Positions 8,157 through 16,727 of a stretch of DNA of 64,000 nt are shown here, one piece after another (position 1 is the first letter of the stretch; each line of letters begins with the position of its first letter). The notes beneath the pieces are model-generated. The model saw only the letters and a program-made list of their open reading frames with translations, did not search any database and was not told the DNA's origin. Location of the stretch: contig NZ_JARXZC010000004.1 of assembly GCF_029894335.1 (NCBI RefSeq), positions 269,742 to 333,741 of the forward strand. The letters run 5' to 3'. This DNA comes from Kitasatospora sp. MAP5-34. Its GTDB lineage: Bacteria > Actinomycetota > Actinomycetes > Streptomycetales > Streptomycetaceae. A program made the translations under genes and the position numbers.

Positions 8157-8942
8157 TCAGGCGCTCTTCACGGCCGCGCGCGGTGTGCCGGCTGCCTGCT
8201 CGACCTCCAGCAGTGAGGCCGAGTGCCGCTCGGCCTCGAAAGCCACCACGCCGCCGCGCAGCCCGAACAGTCGCTTGGAGACCAGGATCCAGACCACTGC
8301 AGCGACGTTCAGCAGCAGCGTACAGACCTTCACCGCGCTGACGTGGTGGGTGAGTTCGTACCCCTCGAGCGGGAGGAAGGCGGCGGTCGCCACCACCGTG
8401 AGGTACTCCGCCCAGCGTCGGCCCAGCCAGAGCCCGACCGCCTCGACCAGCTCGATCAGCGCGTACGCCAGCAGGGCGCCCGCCACGATCAGCAGGGTGC
8501 TGTGCTTGTAGTCGAAGCTCTTGCGGATGGTGTCGGCGATGGGGGAGTGCTCGAGGTCGTAGTGGAAGTGGTCGGTGACGGGCTTGAGGACGGTCAGGTT
8601 CTGGTCGAAGAACTCCCGGACCGCGTCCTGGCTGTTGGAGAACTTCCAGACCGCCCAGGCGATCAGGATGATCAGCACACCACGGAAGAGCCGCTCGATC
8701 GCGAGGAAGCGGAGGATGAACAGGTCCCGCAGCGCCTTGCCGCGCGGCACCAGCGGCGCCTGCCCGGCGGGGCCGGAACCGTGCGGTGCGCCGAGTGCGA
8801 AGTCCCCGCAGCGCAGGCAGCGCCAGACCTCGCCGAGCTCGGTGTGGGCCTCCAGTCGGGCGCGCAGCGCGGGTTCGGTGGGCGCGTACGTGACGTGGCC
8901 GCGCTTCGAGCAGGTCCGGCGATTCCAGTCGATCTTGAACAT
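8157..8942 (-). CDS. DUF2127 integral membrane protein with N-terminal Cys/His motif
   Basis: 261 residues. The N-terminus carries C11, H16 and the pair C42-x-x-C45 (CSKRGH, WRCLRCGD), suggestive of a small zinc-binding site. Four hydrophobic segments follow: about 82-97 (VLIILIAWAVW), 148-165 (LLIVAGALLAYALIEL), 178-195 and 205-222. The conserved core around ELVEAVGLWLGRRWAEYLT is characteristic of DUF2127. Function unknown. The ATG at 8942 follows GGGGGAG. It lies upstream of marR on the same strand with the marR promoter between them, so co-transcription is possible. Confidence 0.85.
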   Translation of the reverse strand: MFKIDWNRRTCSKRGHVTYAPTEPALRARLEAHTELGEVWRCLRCGDFALGAPHGSGPAGQAPLVPRGKALRDLFILRFLAIERLFRGVLIILIAWAVWKFSNSQDAVREFFDQNLTVLKPVTDHFHYDLEHSPIADTIRKSFDYKHSTLLIVAGALLAYALIELVEAVGLWLGRRWAEYLTVVATAAFLPLEGYELTHHVSAVKVCTLLLNVAAVVWILVSKRLFGLRGGVVAFEAERHSASLLEVEQAAGTPRAAVKSA

Positions 8943-9109
8943 AGGTGACTCCCCCGTGAGCAGGACTTCGGCGCGGGTCTGTCGGTCAGAACCGTGCGGC
9001 AGAAGAATATGGGCACCCCGGCCGGAGGGCGTACGTCAGGTCGGTGATAATGGACGAACGCTTGTGCGCCGGTTCACAAGCCTGCCGACCCGTCTATGAG
9101 GTAATCCCT

Positions 9110-9433
9110 GTGAAGAGCAGCGCCGTCCACCGCCTGCGCCTTGTGTCCGCACCCGAGGGCCTGTCGTTCCTCCTGCTGATCACGTGCTCGGTCCTCAAGC
9201 GCACGACCAGCTTCGACGCTGTTTATCCGATGGGCTGGATCCACGGCGTCCTGTTCATCCTGTACGTGGTCTTCCTCTACGTCGCCTGGCAGGAGCGCCG
9301 CTGGGACAACAAGCGCGCGGCGCTGCTGTTCCTCCTCGCGTGCCTGCCGACCGGCGGGTTCTTCGCCGAGCGGATGCTCGCCAAGGAGGAGCGCGGCGAG
9401 TACCCGGCGAAGGCCGAGCCGGCCGCCGCCTGA
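9110..9433 (+). CDS. DUF3817 membrane protein, copy 1
   Basis: 107 residues with about three membrane segments (GLSFLLLITCSVL, WIHGVLFILYVVFLYVAW, ALLFLLACLPTGGFFAE). The pattern GLSFLLL..., MGWIHGVLF, and PTGGFFAER near the end identify DUF3817. The GTG at 9110 follows GAGGTAA; an upstream in-frame ATG at 9044 would put extra polar residues before the first helix and is rejected. A second family member lies at 10124, with a MarR gene between. Function unknown. Confidence 0.85.
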   Translation: MKSSAVHRLRLVSAPEGLSFLLLITCSVLKRTTSFDAVYPMGWIHGVLFILYVVFLYVAWQERRWDNKRAALLFLLACLPTGGFFAERMLAKEERGEYPAKAEPAAA

Positions 9434-9447
9434 TCCGGACGCGCAGA

Positions 9448-9529
9448 GCGCGGATGCCGGGCCTCCCCTTCGGAGCGCCCGGCATCCGCGCGTAGCGGGT
9501 GGCAGGCGTCCACCATCGTGGACGCCTGC
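9448..9529 (+). terminator. Double hairpin after DUF3817 copy 1
   Basis: First hairpin 9448-9491 has perfect 15-base arms (GCGCGGATGCCGGGC with its complement) around 14 bases. Second hairpin 9502-9529 has 12-base arms GCAGGCGTCCAC/GTGGACGCCTGC around a 4-base loop. No T tail. Two strong GC stems in series lie between the DUF3817 gene and the next gene. Confidence 0.75.
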
Positions 9530-9563
9530 TTCCCGCTCGCGGGCCCGCCGGTACGGTGGGGGC

Positions 9564-10079
9564 GTGTCCAAGCCCCTCGCTCTCGACTTCGACCCGATCG
9601 CCCGCGCCGACGAACTCTGGACCCGCCGGTGGGGCGGCGTCCCCGCCATGTCGGCGATCACCTCGGTGATGCGAGCCCACCAGATCCTGCTGTCCCGGGT
9701 GGACGCGGTGGTCAAGCCGTACGGGTTGACCTTCGCCCGCTACGAGGCGCTGGTGCTGCTCACCTTCAGCCGGAGCGGGGAGCTGCCGCTCTCGAAGATC
9801 GGCGAGCGGCTGATGGTCCACCCGACCAGCGTCACCAACACCGTCGACCGCCTGGAGCGGGCCGGCCTGGTCTCCCGGCGGCCCAACCCGCTGGACGGCC
9901 GGGGCGTGCTCGCCAGCATCACCGCACGCGGGCGCGAGGTGGTCGAGCAGGCGACCCGGGAGCTGATGGCGATGGACTTCGGCCTGGAGGGCTACACCGA
10001 GGCGCAGTGCCACGAGGTCTTCGAGCTGCTCCGCCCGCTGCGGGTGGACGCCGGGGACTTCACGCCCCCGCAGGTGTAG
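9564..10079 (+). CDS. MarR-family transcriptional regulator
   Basis: 171 residues. The N-terminal helix region SAITSVMRAHQILLSRVD precedes a winged helix (LPLSKIGERLMVHPTSVTNTVDRLERAGLV), a wing with DGRGV, and a C-terminal dimerisation helix. The GTG at 9564 is preceded by a G-rich stretch, and TACGGT lies 6 bases upstream, so it may be leaderless. It is followed 44 bases later by the second DUF3817 gene, which it might control. It shares only the fold with the MarR at 7560. Ligand unknown. Confidence 0.88.
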   Translation: MSKPLALDFDPIARADELWTRRWGGVPAMSAITSVMRAHQILLSRVDAVVKPYGLTFARYEALVLLTFSRSGELPLSKIGERLMVHPTSVTNTVDRLERAGLVSRRPNPLDGRGVLASITARGREVVEQATRELMAMDFGLEGYTEAQCHEVFELLRPLRVDAGDFTPPQV

Positions 10080-10123
10080 GGGCGCGGCAAAAGCACCCGA
10101 AGCGGACGGTTACCCTCGATGGC

Positions 10124-10456
10124 ATGAAGCAGAGTGTGCTGACCCGCTACCGGGCCATGGCGTATGTCACGGGTGTCCTCCTGATCCTGCTGACCCTGGG
10201 CGTGATCGCCAAGTACGTGCTGGGTATCTCGGGTGCGGCCGGCTTCACCACCGCCGTCGGCATCGCGCACGGCTGGCTGTACGTGATCTACCTGGTCTTC
10301 GCCTTCGACCTCGGTACCAAGGCGAAGTGGCCGATGGGCAAGCTGGCCTGGGTGCTGCTGGCCGGGACGGTCCCGACCGCCGTCTTCTTCGTCGAGCGCA
10401 AGGTCACCCGCGAGGTCTCCGGGCTGGTTGTCGCCCCTGAGCCCGTCAACGCCTGA
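10124..10456 (+). CDS. DUF3817 membrane protein, copy 2
   Basis: 110 residues with three predicted membrane segments (VTGVLLILLTLGVIAKYVL, HGWLYVIYLVFAFDL, WVLLAGTVPTAVFFVER). The pattern GIAHGWLYVIYL and GTVPTAVFFVER is that of DUF3817 and parallels copy 1 at 9110. No ribosome site is visible; TACCCT ends exactly 7 bases before the ATG, suggesting a leaderless mRNA. A T-tailed hairpin follows at 10472. Function unknown. Confidence 0.85.
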   Translation: MKQSVLTRYRAMAYVTGVLLILLTLGVIAKYVLGISGAAGFTTAVGIAHGWLYVIYLVFAFDLGTKAKWPMGKLAWVLLAGTVPTAVFFVERKVTREVSGLVVAPEPVNA

Positions 10457-10471
10457 GCACAGAGTCTTCCG

Positions 10472-10504
10472 GCGCCCTCTCCCGTTCGCGGGGAGGGCGC
10501 TTTT
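10472..10504 (+). terminator. Rho-independent terminator
   Basis: GCGCCCTC/GAGGGCGC stem plus CCC/GGG across a one-base bulge, followed by TTTT. It begins 15 bases after the DUF3817 copy 2 stop and is one of the few here with a T tail. Confidence 0.8.
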
Positions 10505-10662
10505 CTGTGCCCTTTCGGCACGGTGCCCTTTCCGCAGGGTGCTCTTTCCACTACCCAGCTGCCATCGACAGATACTAGGACGTCCGAGTAAATTGGTAGG
10601 ACGTCCTACTAGCTGTGCCGTCCCGATGTCGTGGCGGCCGTACGGAGTGGAGTACGGAGTCG

Positions 10663-12348
10663 ATGGACGCCGACGAGATCGAGGCCGGCCGGCAGCGCTG
10701 GCAGCAGCGGTACGACAAGGCCCGCAAGCGTGACGCGGACTTCAGCACCCTGAGCGGCGACGAGGTCGACCCGGTCTACGGCCCGCCGCCCGGGCAGCCG
10801 GTCGAGGGCTTCGAGCGGATCGGCTGGCCGGGCGAGTACCCGTACACCCGTGGCCTGCACGCCACCGGCTACCGGGGCCGGACCTGGACCATCCGCCAGT
10901 TCGCCGGCTTCGGCAACGCCGAGCAGACCAACGAGCGGTACCGGATGATCCTGGACTCCGGCGGCGGCGGCCTCTCGGTCGCCTTCGACATGCCGACGCT
11001 GATGGGCTACGACTCCGACGACCCCAAGTCGCTCGGTGAGGTCGGTCACTGCGGCGTCGCCATCGACTCGGCCGCCGACATGGAGGTGCTGTTCAACGAC
11101 ATCCCGCTCGGCGGTGTCACCACCTCGATGACGATCAGCGGCCCGGCCGTCCCGATCTTCTGCATGTACATCGTCGCGGCGGAGCGCCAGGGCGTCGATC
11201 CGGCGGTGCTCAACGGCACGCTGCAGACCGACATCTTCAAGGAGTACATCGCGCAGAAGGAGTGGCTCTTCGCACCCGAGCCGCACCTGCGCCTGATCGG
11301 CGACCTGATGGCGTACTGCGCCGAGGGCATCCCGGCGTACAAGCCGCTCTCGGTCTCCGGCTACCACATCCGTGAGGCCGGCGCGACGGCCGCGCAGGAG
11401 CTGGCGTACACCCTGGCGGACGGCTTCGCCTACGTCGAGCTGGGCCTCTCGCGCGGTCTGGACGTGGACGTCTTCGCACCCGGTCTCTCGTTCTTCTTCG
11501 ACGCGCACCTGGACTTCTTCGAGGAGATCGCCAAGTTCCGCGCCGCCCGCCGGATCTGGGCCCGCTGGATGAAGGAGCGCTACGGCGCGAAGACCGACAA
11601 GGCGCAGTGGCTGCGCTTCCACACCCAGACGGCCGGCGTCTCGCTGACCGCGCAGCAGCCGTACAACAACGTCGTGCGTACTGCGGTGGAGGCCCTGTCG
11701 GCCGTCCTCGGCGGCACCAACTCGCTGCACACCAACGCCCTGGACGAGACGCTCGCGCTCCCGTCCGAGCAGGCCGCCGAGATCGCACTGCGTACGCAGC
11801 AGGTGCTGATGGAGGAGACCGGCGTCGCGAACGTCGCCGACCCGCTGGGCGGTTCCTGGTACGTCGAGGCGCTGACCGACCGGATCGAGGCGCAGGCCGA
11901 GGCGATCTTCCAGCGCATTCTCGACAAGGGCCGCGAGGACCACCCGATCGGGCCGATGACGGCGGGCATCCTGCGCGGTATCGAGGAGGGCTACTTCACC
12001 GGCGAGATCGCCGAGGCGGCCTTCCAGTACCAGCAGTCGCTGGAGAAGGGCGACAAGCGGGTCGTCGGCGTCAACTGCCACCCCCGCAGTGTCACCCCCG
12101 AGTTGGAGATCCTCCGGGTCAGCCACGAGGTCGAGCGCGAGCAGGTCCGCGTGCTGGCCGCCCGCAAGGCCGCCCGCGACGAGAATGCCGTCCGGGCCGG
12201 TCTGGACGCGATGCTGGCTGCCGCCCGCTCCGGGGAGAACATGATCCCGCCGATGCTGGACGCCATCCGCGCGGAGGTCACCCTCGGCGAGATCTGCAAC
12301 ACGCTGCGGGCGGAGTGGGGCATCTACCGGGAGATTCCGTCTTTCTGA
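10663..12348 (+). CDS. icmA: Isobutyryl-CoA mutase large subunit IcmA
   Basis: 561 residues. It is the substrate-binding TIM-barrel subunit of adenosylcobalamin-dependent isobutyryl-CoA mutase, which interconverts isobutyryl-CoA and n-butyryl-CoA and links valine breakdown to butyryl precursors. The sequence from [20 protein letters not shown] follows Streptomyces IcmA throughout. Phe80 (TIRQF) and Gln198 (EYIAQKE) are the residues known to distinguish IcmA from methylmalonyl-CoA mutase, which has Tyr and Arg; their exact numbering supports the start at 10663, preceded by GTGGAG. There is no B12-binding domain, so it needs a separate IcmB, not in this window. MeaB at 5955 is a candidate chaperone. 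Confidence 0.95.
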   Translation: MDADEIEAGRQRWQQRYDKARKRDADFSTLSGDEVDPVYGPPPGQPVEGFERIGWPGEYPYTRGLHATGYRGRTWTIRQFAGFGNAEQTNERYRMILDSGGGGLSVAFDMPTLMGYDSDDPKSLGEVGHCGVAIDSAADMEVLFNDIPLGGVTTSMTISGPAVPIFCMYIVAAERQGVDPAVLNGTLQTDIFKEYIAQKEWLFAPEPHLRLIGDLMAYCAEGIPAYKPLSVSGYHIREAGATAAQELAYTLADGFAYVELGLSRGLDVDVFAPGLSFFFDAHLDFFEEIAKFRAARRIWARWMKERYGAKTDKAQWLRFHTQTAGVSLTAQQPYNNVVRTAVEALSAVLGGTNSLHTNALDETLALPSEQAAEIALRTQQVLMEETGVANVADPLGGSWYVEALTDRIEAQAEAIFQRILDKGREDHPIGPMTAGILRGIEEGYFTGEIAEAAFQYQQSLEKGDKRVVGVNCHPRSVTPELEILRVSHEVEREQVRVLAARKAARDENAVRAGLDAMLAAARSGENMIPPMLDAIRAEVTLGEICNTLRAEWGIYREIPSF

Positions 12349-12365
12349 GGTTCCCTCCGGGGGTG

Positions 12366-12403
12366 CAGGGGTTCACGCCTTGGTTCCAAGGCGTGAACCC
12401 CTG
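12366..12403. terminator. Bidirectional terminator between icmA and the sensor kinase
   Basis: Perfect 18-base arms, CAGGGGTTCACGCCTTGG and its complement, around a TT loop, located between convergent genes (stops at 12348 and 12421). Confidence 0.9.
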
Positions 12404-12420
12404 TGGTTTGTTCTGAGAGG

Positions 12421-13776
12421 TCAGGTGAAGCGGAGGCGGAACAGCGCCCCGCCGCCGGGGGCCGCCTCCGCCGTGAGTTCGGCATGGTGGGCGCGGGCGA
12501 TCTGGCGGGCCATGGCGAGGCCGAGGCCCGAGCCCGGTAGGGCCCGGGCGGCGGAGGCCCGGTAGAAGCGGTCGAAGACGTACGGGAGGTCCTCGGGGGC
12601 GATGCCGGGGCCGTGGTCGCGGACGGTCAGTTCGGGGCCGTCGTGCAGGGTGATCTCGACCGGGCCGCCGGGCGGGCTGAACTTCGCCGCGTTGTCCAGC
12701 AGGTTGGCGAACAGCCGGGAGAGCCGGGCCGGTACGCCCCGGACGGTCGGGTCGCCCGTCATGACGCTGAGGAACTCGATCTCCGGCCAGTGGCCCCGGG
12801 CGGTGTCCACCGAGTGCTCCAGCAGCCCGCCCAGCCGGACCGACTCGACCAGCGCCTGCGGTTCCTCGTCCCGGGCCAGTTCGATCAGGTCGTTGACCAG
12901 TCCCGTCACCTCGCGCAGCTGGCGCTGCAACCCGGCGGTCGCCCTGGATCGCTGACTGTCCGTCAGGCGATCGGACTTGGCCAGCAGTTCGGCATTGGTG
13001 CGAAGTGCCGTGAGTGGTGTGCGCAGTTCGTGCGAGGCGTCCGCGACCAGGCGGCGCTGGGCCGTGACGGACTCTTCCAGGGCGCCGAGCATGGTGTTGA
13101 ACGTCCTTGCCAGCCGCGTCACTTCGTCCTCGCCGCGCCCGGCCGGCAGGTCGATCCGTACGCCGGCGTCCCGGGTCGCCGCGATCCGTTCGGCGGTCGC
13201 CGTCAGTCGGGCGACGGGGGCCAGTCCGGTGCGGGCCACCGCGTAGCCGAGCCCGCCCGCGAGCAGGATGCCCGCGCCCGCCACCACCGCCATCAGCTCC
13301 CCGGCCTGGGTGATCCCCTTCTGGACGGCGTCCGAGCGCAGGGCGACCTGCACTGCCTGGCCCGTCCCGAACGGCGTGGTGAGCATCCGGGCCGGGTGTC
13401 CGCTGACGGTGATGCCGTCGAAGTACGCCCCGCGCTGCCCGGCGGCGACCTGGCGGGTCGCCGGGGTGACCGGCAGGAGGTACGGCCTCGGCGGGTCGGC
13501 GGCCGGGCTGGCGGGCACGATCTGGGTGCACGCGGGCGCCGCCAGGTACCCGCACTCGCCGTAGACCACCTGCGGGCCCTGACCCCGGTACTGCTGCTGG
13601 ACGAGGGTCGCGTGCTGGGTCAGCGTCAGGTCGAGCTGATGCACCAACTCGTAGCGGATGATGGTGAATCCGGCCGCGCACACGCCCAGCGTGACCAGTG
13701 CCGCCGCCGCCGAGGTGACCAGTGCCAGCCGGGTGCGCAGCGGGCGCCGGGAGCGCCAGCGGGCGTGCGCCCTCAC
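12421..13776 (-). CDS. Sensor histidine kinase (MprB/PrrB-like)
   Basis: 451 residues. Transmembrane segment 1 is at about 16-38 (LALVTSAAAALVTLGVCAAGF), followed by an extracytoplasmic domain of about 120 residues containing two Cys (GECGYLAAPAC), TM2 at about 160-180, and a HAMP linker (TGLAPVARLTATAERIA). The H-box is ADASHELRTPLTALR, the N-box LFANLLDNAAKFS, then G1 VRDHGPGI and G2 GSGLGLAMARQI. It autophosphorylates on His and passes phosphate to the regulator encoded just upstream. Its GTG start overlaps that gene's stop by 4 bases (GTGA), so the two are translationally coupled. The signal is unknown; the Cys pair might form a disulfide. Confidence 0.92.
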   Translation of the reverse strand: MRAHARWRSRRPLRTRLALVTSAAAALVTLGVCAAGFTIIRYELVHQLDLTLTQHATLVQQQYRGQGPQVVYGECGYLAAPACTQIVPASPAADPPRPYLLPVTPATRQVAAGQRGAYFDGITVSGHPARMLTTPFGTGQAVQVALRSDAVQKGITQAGELMAVVAGAGILLAGGLGYAVARTGLAPVARLTATAERIAATRDAGVRIDLPAGRGEDEVTRLARTFNTMLGALEESVTAQRRLVADASHELRTPLTALRTNAELLAKSDRLTDSQRSRATAGLQRQLREVTGLVNDLIELARDEEPQALVESVRLGGLLEHSVDTARGHWPEIEFLSVMTGDPTVRGVPARLSRLFANLLDNAAKFSPPGGPVEITLHDGPELTVRDHGPGIAPEDLPYVFDRFYRASAARALPGSGLGLAMARQIARAHHAELTAEAAPGGGALFRLRFT

Positions 13777-14468
13777 TCCTCGTCCAGTCGGTAGCCGACC
13801 CCGTGCACGGTGTGCACCAGCCGTGGCGCGCCGCCGGCTTCGAGCTTGCGGCGGAGGTAGCCGACGTACACCGCAAGGGAGTTGGAGTCGGGCCCGAAGT
13901 CGGATCCCCAGACCCGCTCCATGATCAACTCGCGTGGCAGTACCTGGCCCGGGTTCTGCAGGAGCAGCTCAAGCAGGGCGAACTCGGTGCGGGAGAACTC
14001 CAGTGCCCGCCCGGCCCGGTTGCCCGTCCGGCTGACCGGGTCGACCGTCAAGTCGGCGAAGCTGTAGGCGTGTTCGGGCTCGGCGGGGGCCGCTCGGCGC
14101 AGCAGTGCACGCAGTCGGGCGGTCAACTCGTCCAGCGCGAACGGCTTCACCAGGTAGTCGTCGGCGCCCGCGTCCAGTCCGTCCACCCGGTCGCTGACCG
14201 AGTCGCGGGCGGTCAGCACCAGGATCGGCACCCGGTCGCCGAGCGCCCGCACCCGGCGGCAGACCGCCAGACCGTCCAGTACGGGCATCATCACGTCCAG
14301 GACGACGGCGTCGGGCTGCCAGGCCGACAACTCCGACAGCCCGGCCAGCCCGTCGGGCGCACCGCGCACGGCGTACCCCTCGACGGCGAGGCCGTCCTCG
14401 ACGGCGGCCCGTACCTCCGGGTCGTCGTCCACCACCAGGACCTTCAGTGCTCTTGCCGGGCTGCTCAT
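13773..14468 (-). CDS. OmpR-family response regulator
   Basis: 231 residues. The receiver domain (about 8-120) has the acidic pair VVDDDPEV, the phospho-acceptor Asp in DAVVLDVMMPVLDG, the Thr in LVLTARD and the Lys in DYLVKPF. The C-terminal winged helix (about 135-230) ends with VHTVHGVGYRLDEE, typical of MprA/PrrA-like regulators. It is the first gene of the two-gene operon with the kinase at 12421. The ATG follows GAGAGGG at 11 bases. Targets unknown. Confidence 0.93.
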   Translation of the reverse strand: MSSPARALKVLVVDDDPEVRAAVEDGLAVEGYAVRGAPDGLAGLSELSAWQPDAVVLDVMMPVLDGLAVCRRVRALGDRVPILVLTARDSVSDRVDGLDAGADDYLVKPFALDELTARLRALLRRAAPAEPEHAYSFADLTVDPVSRTGNRAGRALEFSRTEFALLELLLQNPGQVLPRELIMERVWGSDFGPDSNSLAVYVGYLRRKLEAGGAPRLVHTVHGVGYRLDEE

Positions 14469-14533
14469 GGGGACAACCCTCTCAAACCGGGCTATTAGAA
14501 CTCTCTTACCTCCGCTCGACAGGCTCCGGTGTC

Positions 14534-15718
14534 ATGACAGAACACAGCGATTCCGGACCGTCCAGGCTGTCCGTGGTGATCGGGGCGGGTGGTACGGGCG
14601 GGCACATCTACCCGGGCCTCGCGCTGGCCGAGGCGCTGCGCCGGGCCGACCCGGCGGCGGTGATCTCCTTCGTCGGGACCGAACGCGGCCTGGAGACCCG
14701 GCTGATCCCGCAGGCCGGTTACCGCCTGCACACCGTCGACATGATCCCGTTCGACGCCTCGCTCGGGCTGCGCCGGTACCTGCTGCCCGCCGATCTGCTG
14801 CGCTCGGGCGCCCAGTGCCGGGAGATTCTGCGCGAGCAGGGCGCGCAGGTCGCGGTCGGGATGGGCGGTTATCCGAGCGCGCCGGTGATCGTCGGGGCGC
14901 GGCTGGCCGGGCTGCCCAGTGTGGTGCACGAGTCCAATGCCGTGCCGGGGCGGGCCAACCGCTTCGCCGCCCGGCTCACCCCGCACCTGGCGCTCGCCTT
15001 CGACCGGACCAGGGAGCACCTCCCGGCGGGAGCGGGTGCGTCGGCCGAGACGGTCGGGATGCCGATGGTCGGCGCGGTCGCCGGGCTTGACCGGGCGGCG
15101 CTCCGGCCCGCCGCGCGGATCCGGCTCGGCGTCGCGCCCGGCGAGCGGCTGGTGCTCTTCAACGGCGGCAGCCTGGGCGCGGCCCGGCTGACCGAGGCGG
15201 CGGTGGGACTCGCCGAGCGCTGGCGGGGGCGCCGGGACGTCCGGCTGCTGATCAAGACCGGGCCGGCCGCCCTGGACGAGGTCCGGGCCCGGCTGGCGGG
15301 CTCGCCGATCGCCTCGGCCGTCCCGTACCTGGACCGGATGGACCTCGCGTACGCCGCCGCCGACCTGGTGGTCTGCCGGGCCGGTTCGGCGACGGTCGCC
15401 GAGCTGGCGAGCGTCGGCCTGCCGTCCGTCCTGGTGCCGTACCCGCACGCCCCGCACGACCACCAGACGCACAACGCGCGCGTTCTCTCGGACGCCGGTG
15501 CCGGGCTGCTGCTGCCCGACGGCGAGTGCACGGCCGACCGGCTCGCGAGCCTCGTCGAACCGCTGCTGGCCGACCCGCTGCGGCTGGCCACGATGGGCCG
15601 CGCGGCCGACCCGGGCACCCACGCGCGGGCGGCGGACCTGCTGGCGGCCAAGGTGCTGAGCGTCATCGGGCGGACCGCCCGACCCGTTGTCGAAATCGAA
15701 TCAAGGAGGGTCGCATGA
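14534..15718 (+). CDS. MurG-like UDP-sugar glycosyltransferase (paralogue)
   Basis: 394 residues, GT28 fold. MurG landmarks are kept: GAGGTGGHIYPGLALAEAL at the N-terminus, GGYPSAPVIVGARLAGLP, HESNAVPGRANR, NGGSLGA in the linker, and the donor-binding C-domain CRAGSATVAELASVGLPS with PHAPHDHQTHNAR. True MurG adds GlcNAc to lipid I at the inner membrane, but that gene normally sits in the division/cell-wall cluster, and nothing of that cluster is present here. It therefore looks like a paralogue acting on another lipid-linked or soluble acceptor. The ribosome site is weak. The stop overlaps the next start by 4 bases (ATGA), so it is coupled to the dehydratase gene. Function is inferred. Confidence 0.8.
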   Translation: MTEHSDSGPSRLSVVIGAGGTGGHIYPGLALAEALRRADPAAVISFVGTERGLETRLIPQAGYRLHTVDMIPFDASLGLRRYLLPADLLRSGAQCREILREQGAQVAVGMGGYPSAPVIVGARLAGLPSVVHESNAVPGRANRFAARLTPHLALAFDRTREHLPAGAGASAETVGMPMVGAVAGLDRAALRPAARIRLGVAPGERLVLFNGGSLGAARLTEAAVGLAERWRGRRDVRLLIKTGPAALDEVRARLAGSPIASAVPYLDRMDLAYAAADLVVCRAGSATVAELASVGLPSVLVPYPHAPHDHQTHNARVLSDAGAGLLLPDGECTADRLASLVEPLLADPLRLATMGRAADPGTHARAADLLAAKVLSVIGRTARPVVEIESRRVA

Positions 15719-16701
15719 GCGACTGGAACGGCAAGCGAGTACTGGTCACCGGCGCCGAGGGCTTCATCGGCAGCACACTGGTGGACCTGCTGGTCGAGCG
15801 CGGTGCGGACGTCCGAGCGCTGGTGCACTACAAGCCGTACGCCGAACGCGGTTACCTGGCCCGCTACTTGGCGGGCGGAGAGGTCGAGATGCTGGCCGGC
15901 GACGTCCGCGATGCGGGCCGGGTGCTGGACGCCGTGCAGGGCTGCGACACCGTCTTCCACCTCGCGGCACTGATCGGCATCCCGTACAGCTACCAGTCGC
16001 CCGAGGCGTACGTGCAGACCAACGTGAGCGGCACCCAGAACGTCGCGGCGGCCTGCCTGCGGCACGGGGCCTCGCTGGTGCACACCTCCACCAGTGAGGT
16101 GTACGGGACGGCGATCACCGCACCGATCAGCGAGCAGCACCCGTTGCAGCCGCAGTCGCCGTACTCCGCGTCGAAGATCGGCGCGGACATGATGGCCCTC
16201 TCGTACTGGCACTCCTTCGAGCTGCCCGTCTCGGTCGTCCGCCCGTTCAACACCTTCGGGCCGAGGCAGTCCGCCCGCGCGGTGATCCCCACCATCCTGG
16301 CCCAACTCCACTCGGGTGCACGGGAGATCAGGCTCGGCTCGCTCACCCCGACCCGCGACTTCAGCTACGTCACCGACACCGCCGAGGGCTTCCTCGCGGC
16401 GGCCCGCTCGGAGCGCGCGTACGGCGAGGTGCTCAACCTGGGCACCGGCAGCGAGATCTCCATCGGCGACCTCGCCCAGGCCCTGATCACCGCCTCGGGT
16501 GCCGACGCCCGCGTGGTCGTCGACCCCTCCCGCCTCCGCCCGAACGGCAGCGAGGTCGAACGCCTGCTCGCCGACAACACCAAGGCCCGTGACCTGACCG
16601 GCTGGCAGCCCCGGATCCCACTGGACGAGGGCCTGCGCCGCACCTCCGCCTGGATCGCCGCCAACCTCCAGGCTTTTGCGCCGGACCGGTACCAGGTGTG
16701 A
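15715..16701 (+). CDS. LegB-type NAD-dependent nucleotide-sugar epimerase/dehydratase
   Basis: 328-residue extended SDR. The Rossmann motif is VTGAEGFIGS (about residues 11-20). The catalytic triad region has HTSTSEVYGT and SPYSASKIGAD (YxxxK). RPFNTFGPRQSARAVIPTIL and LTPTRDFSYVTDTAEGF resemble UDP-GlcNAc 4,6-dehydratases of the LegB group, used in nonulosonic-acid and deoxyamino-sugar pathways. A strong ribosome site (AAGGAGGG) precedes the ATG at 15715, inside the end of the MurG-like gene. Together they suggest synthesis and transfer of a modified UDP-GlcNAc derivative. A 4-epimerase activity is the main alternative. Confidence 0.82.
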   Translation: MSDWNGKRVLVTGAEGFIGSTLVDLLVERGADVRALVHYKPYAERGYLARYLAGGEVEMLAGDVRDAGRVLDAVQGCDTVFHLAALIGIPYSYQSPEAYVQTNVSGTQNVAAACLRHGASLVHTSTSEVYGTAITAPISEQHPLQPQSPYSASKIGADMMALSYWHSFELPVSVVRPFNTFGPRQSARAVIPTILAQLHSGAREIRLGSLTPTRDFSYVTDTAEGFLAAARSERAYGEVLNLGTGSEISIGDLAQALITASGADARVVVDPSRLRPNGSEVERLLADNTKARDLTGWQPRIPLDEGLRRTSAWIAANLQAFAPDRYQV

Positions 16702-16727
16702 GGCCTGAGGCTTCGTACTGGTTGGTG

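Noticed and set aside
12278..13876. 532-codon minus-strand frame overlapping the sensor kinase
   Set aside because: Out-of-frame with the kinase, whose H, N, G1 and G2 boxes are intact in the other frame.
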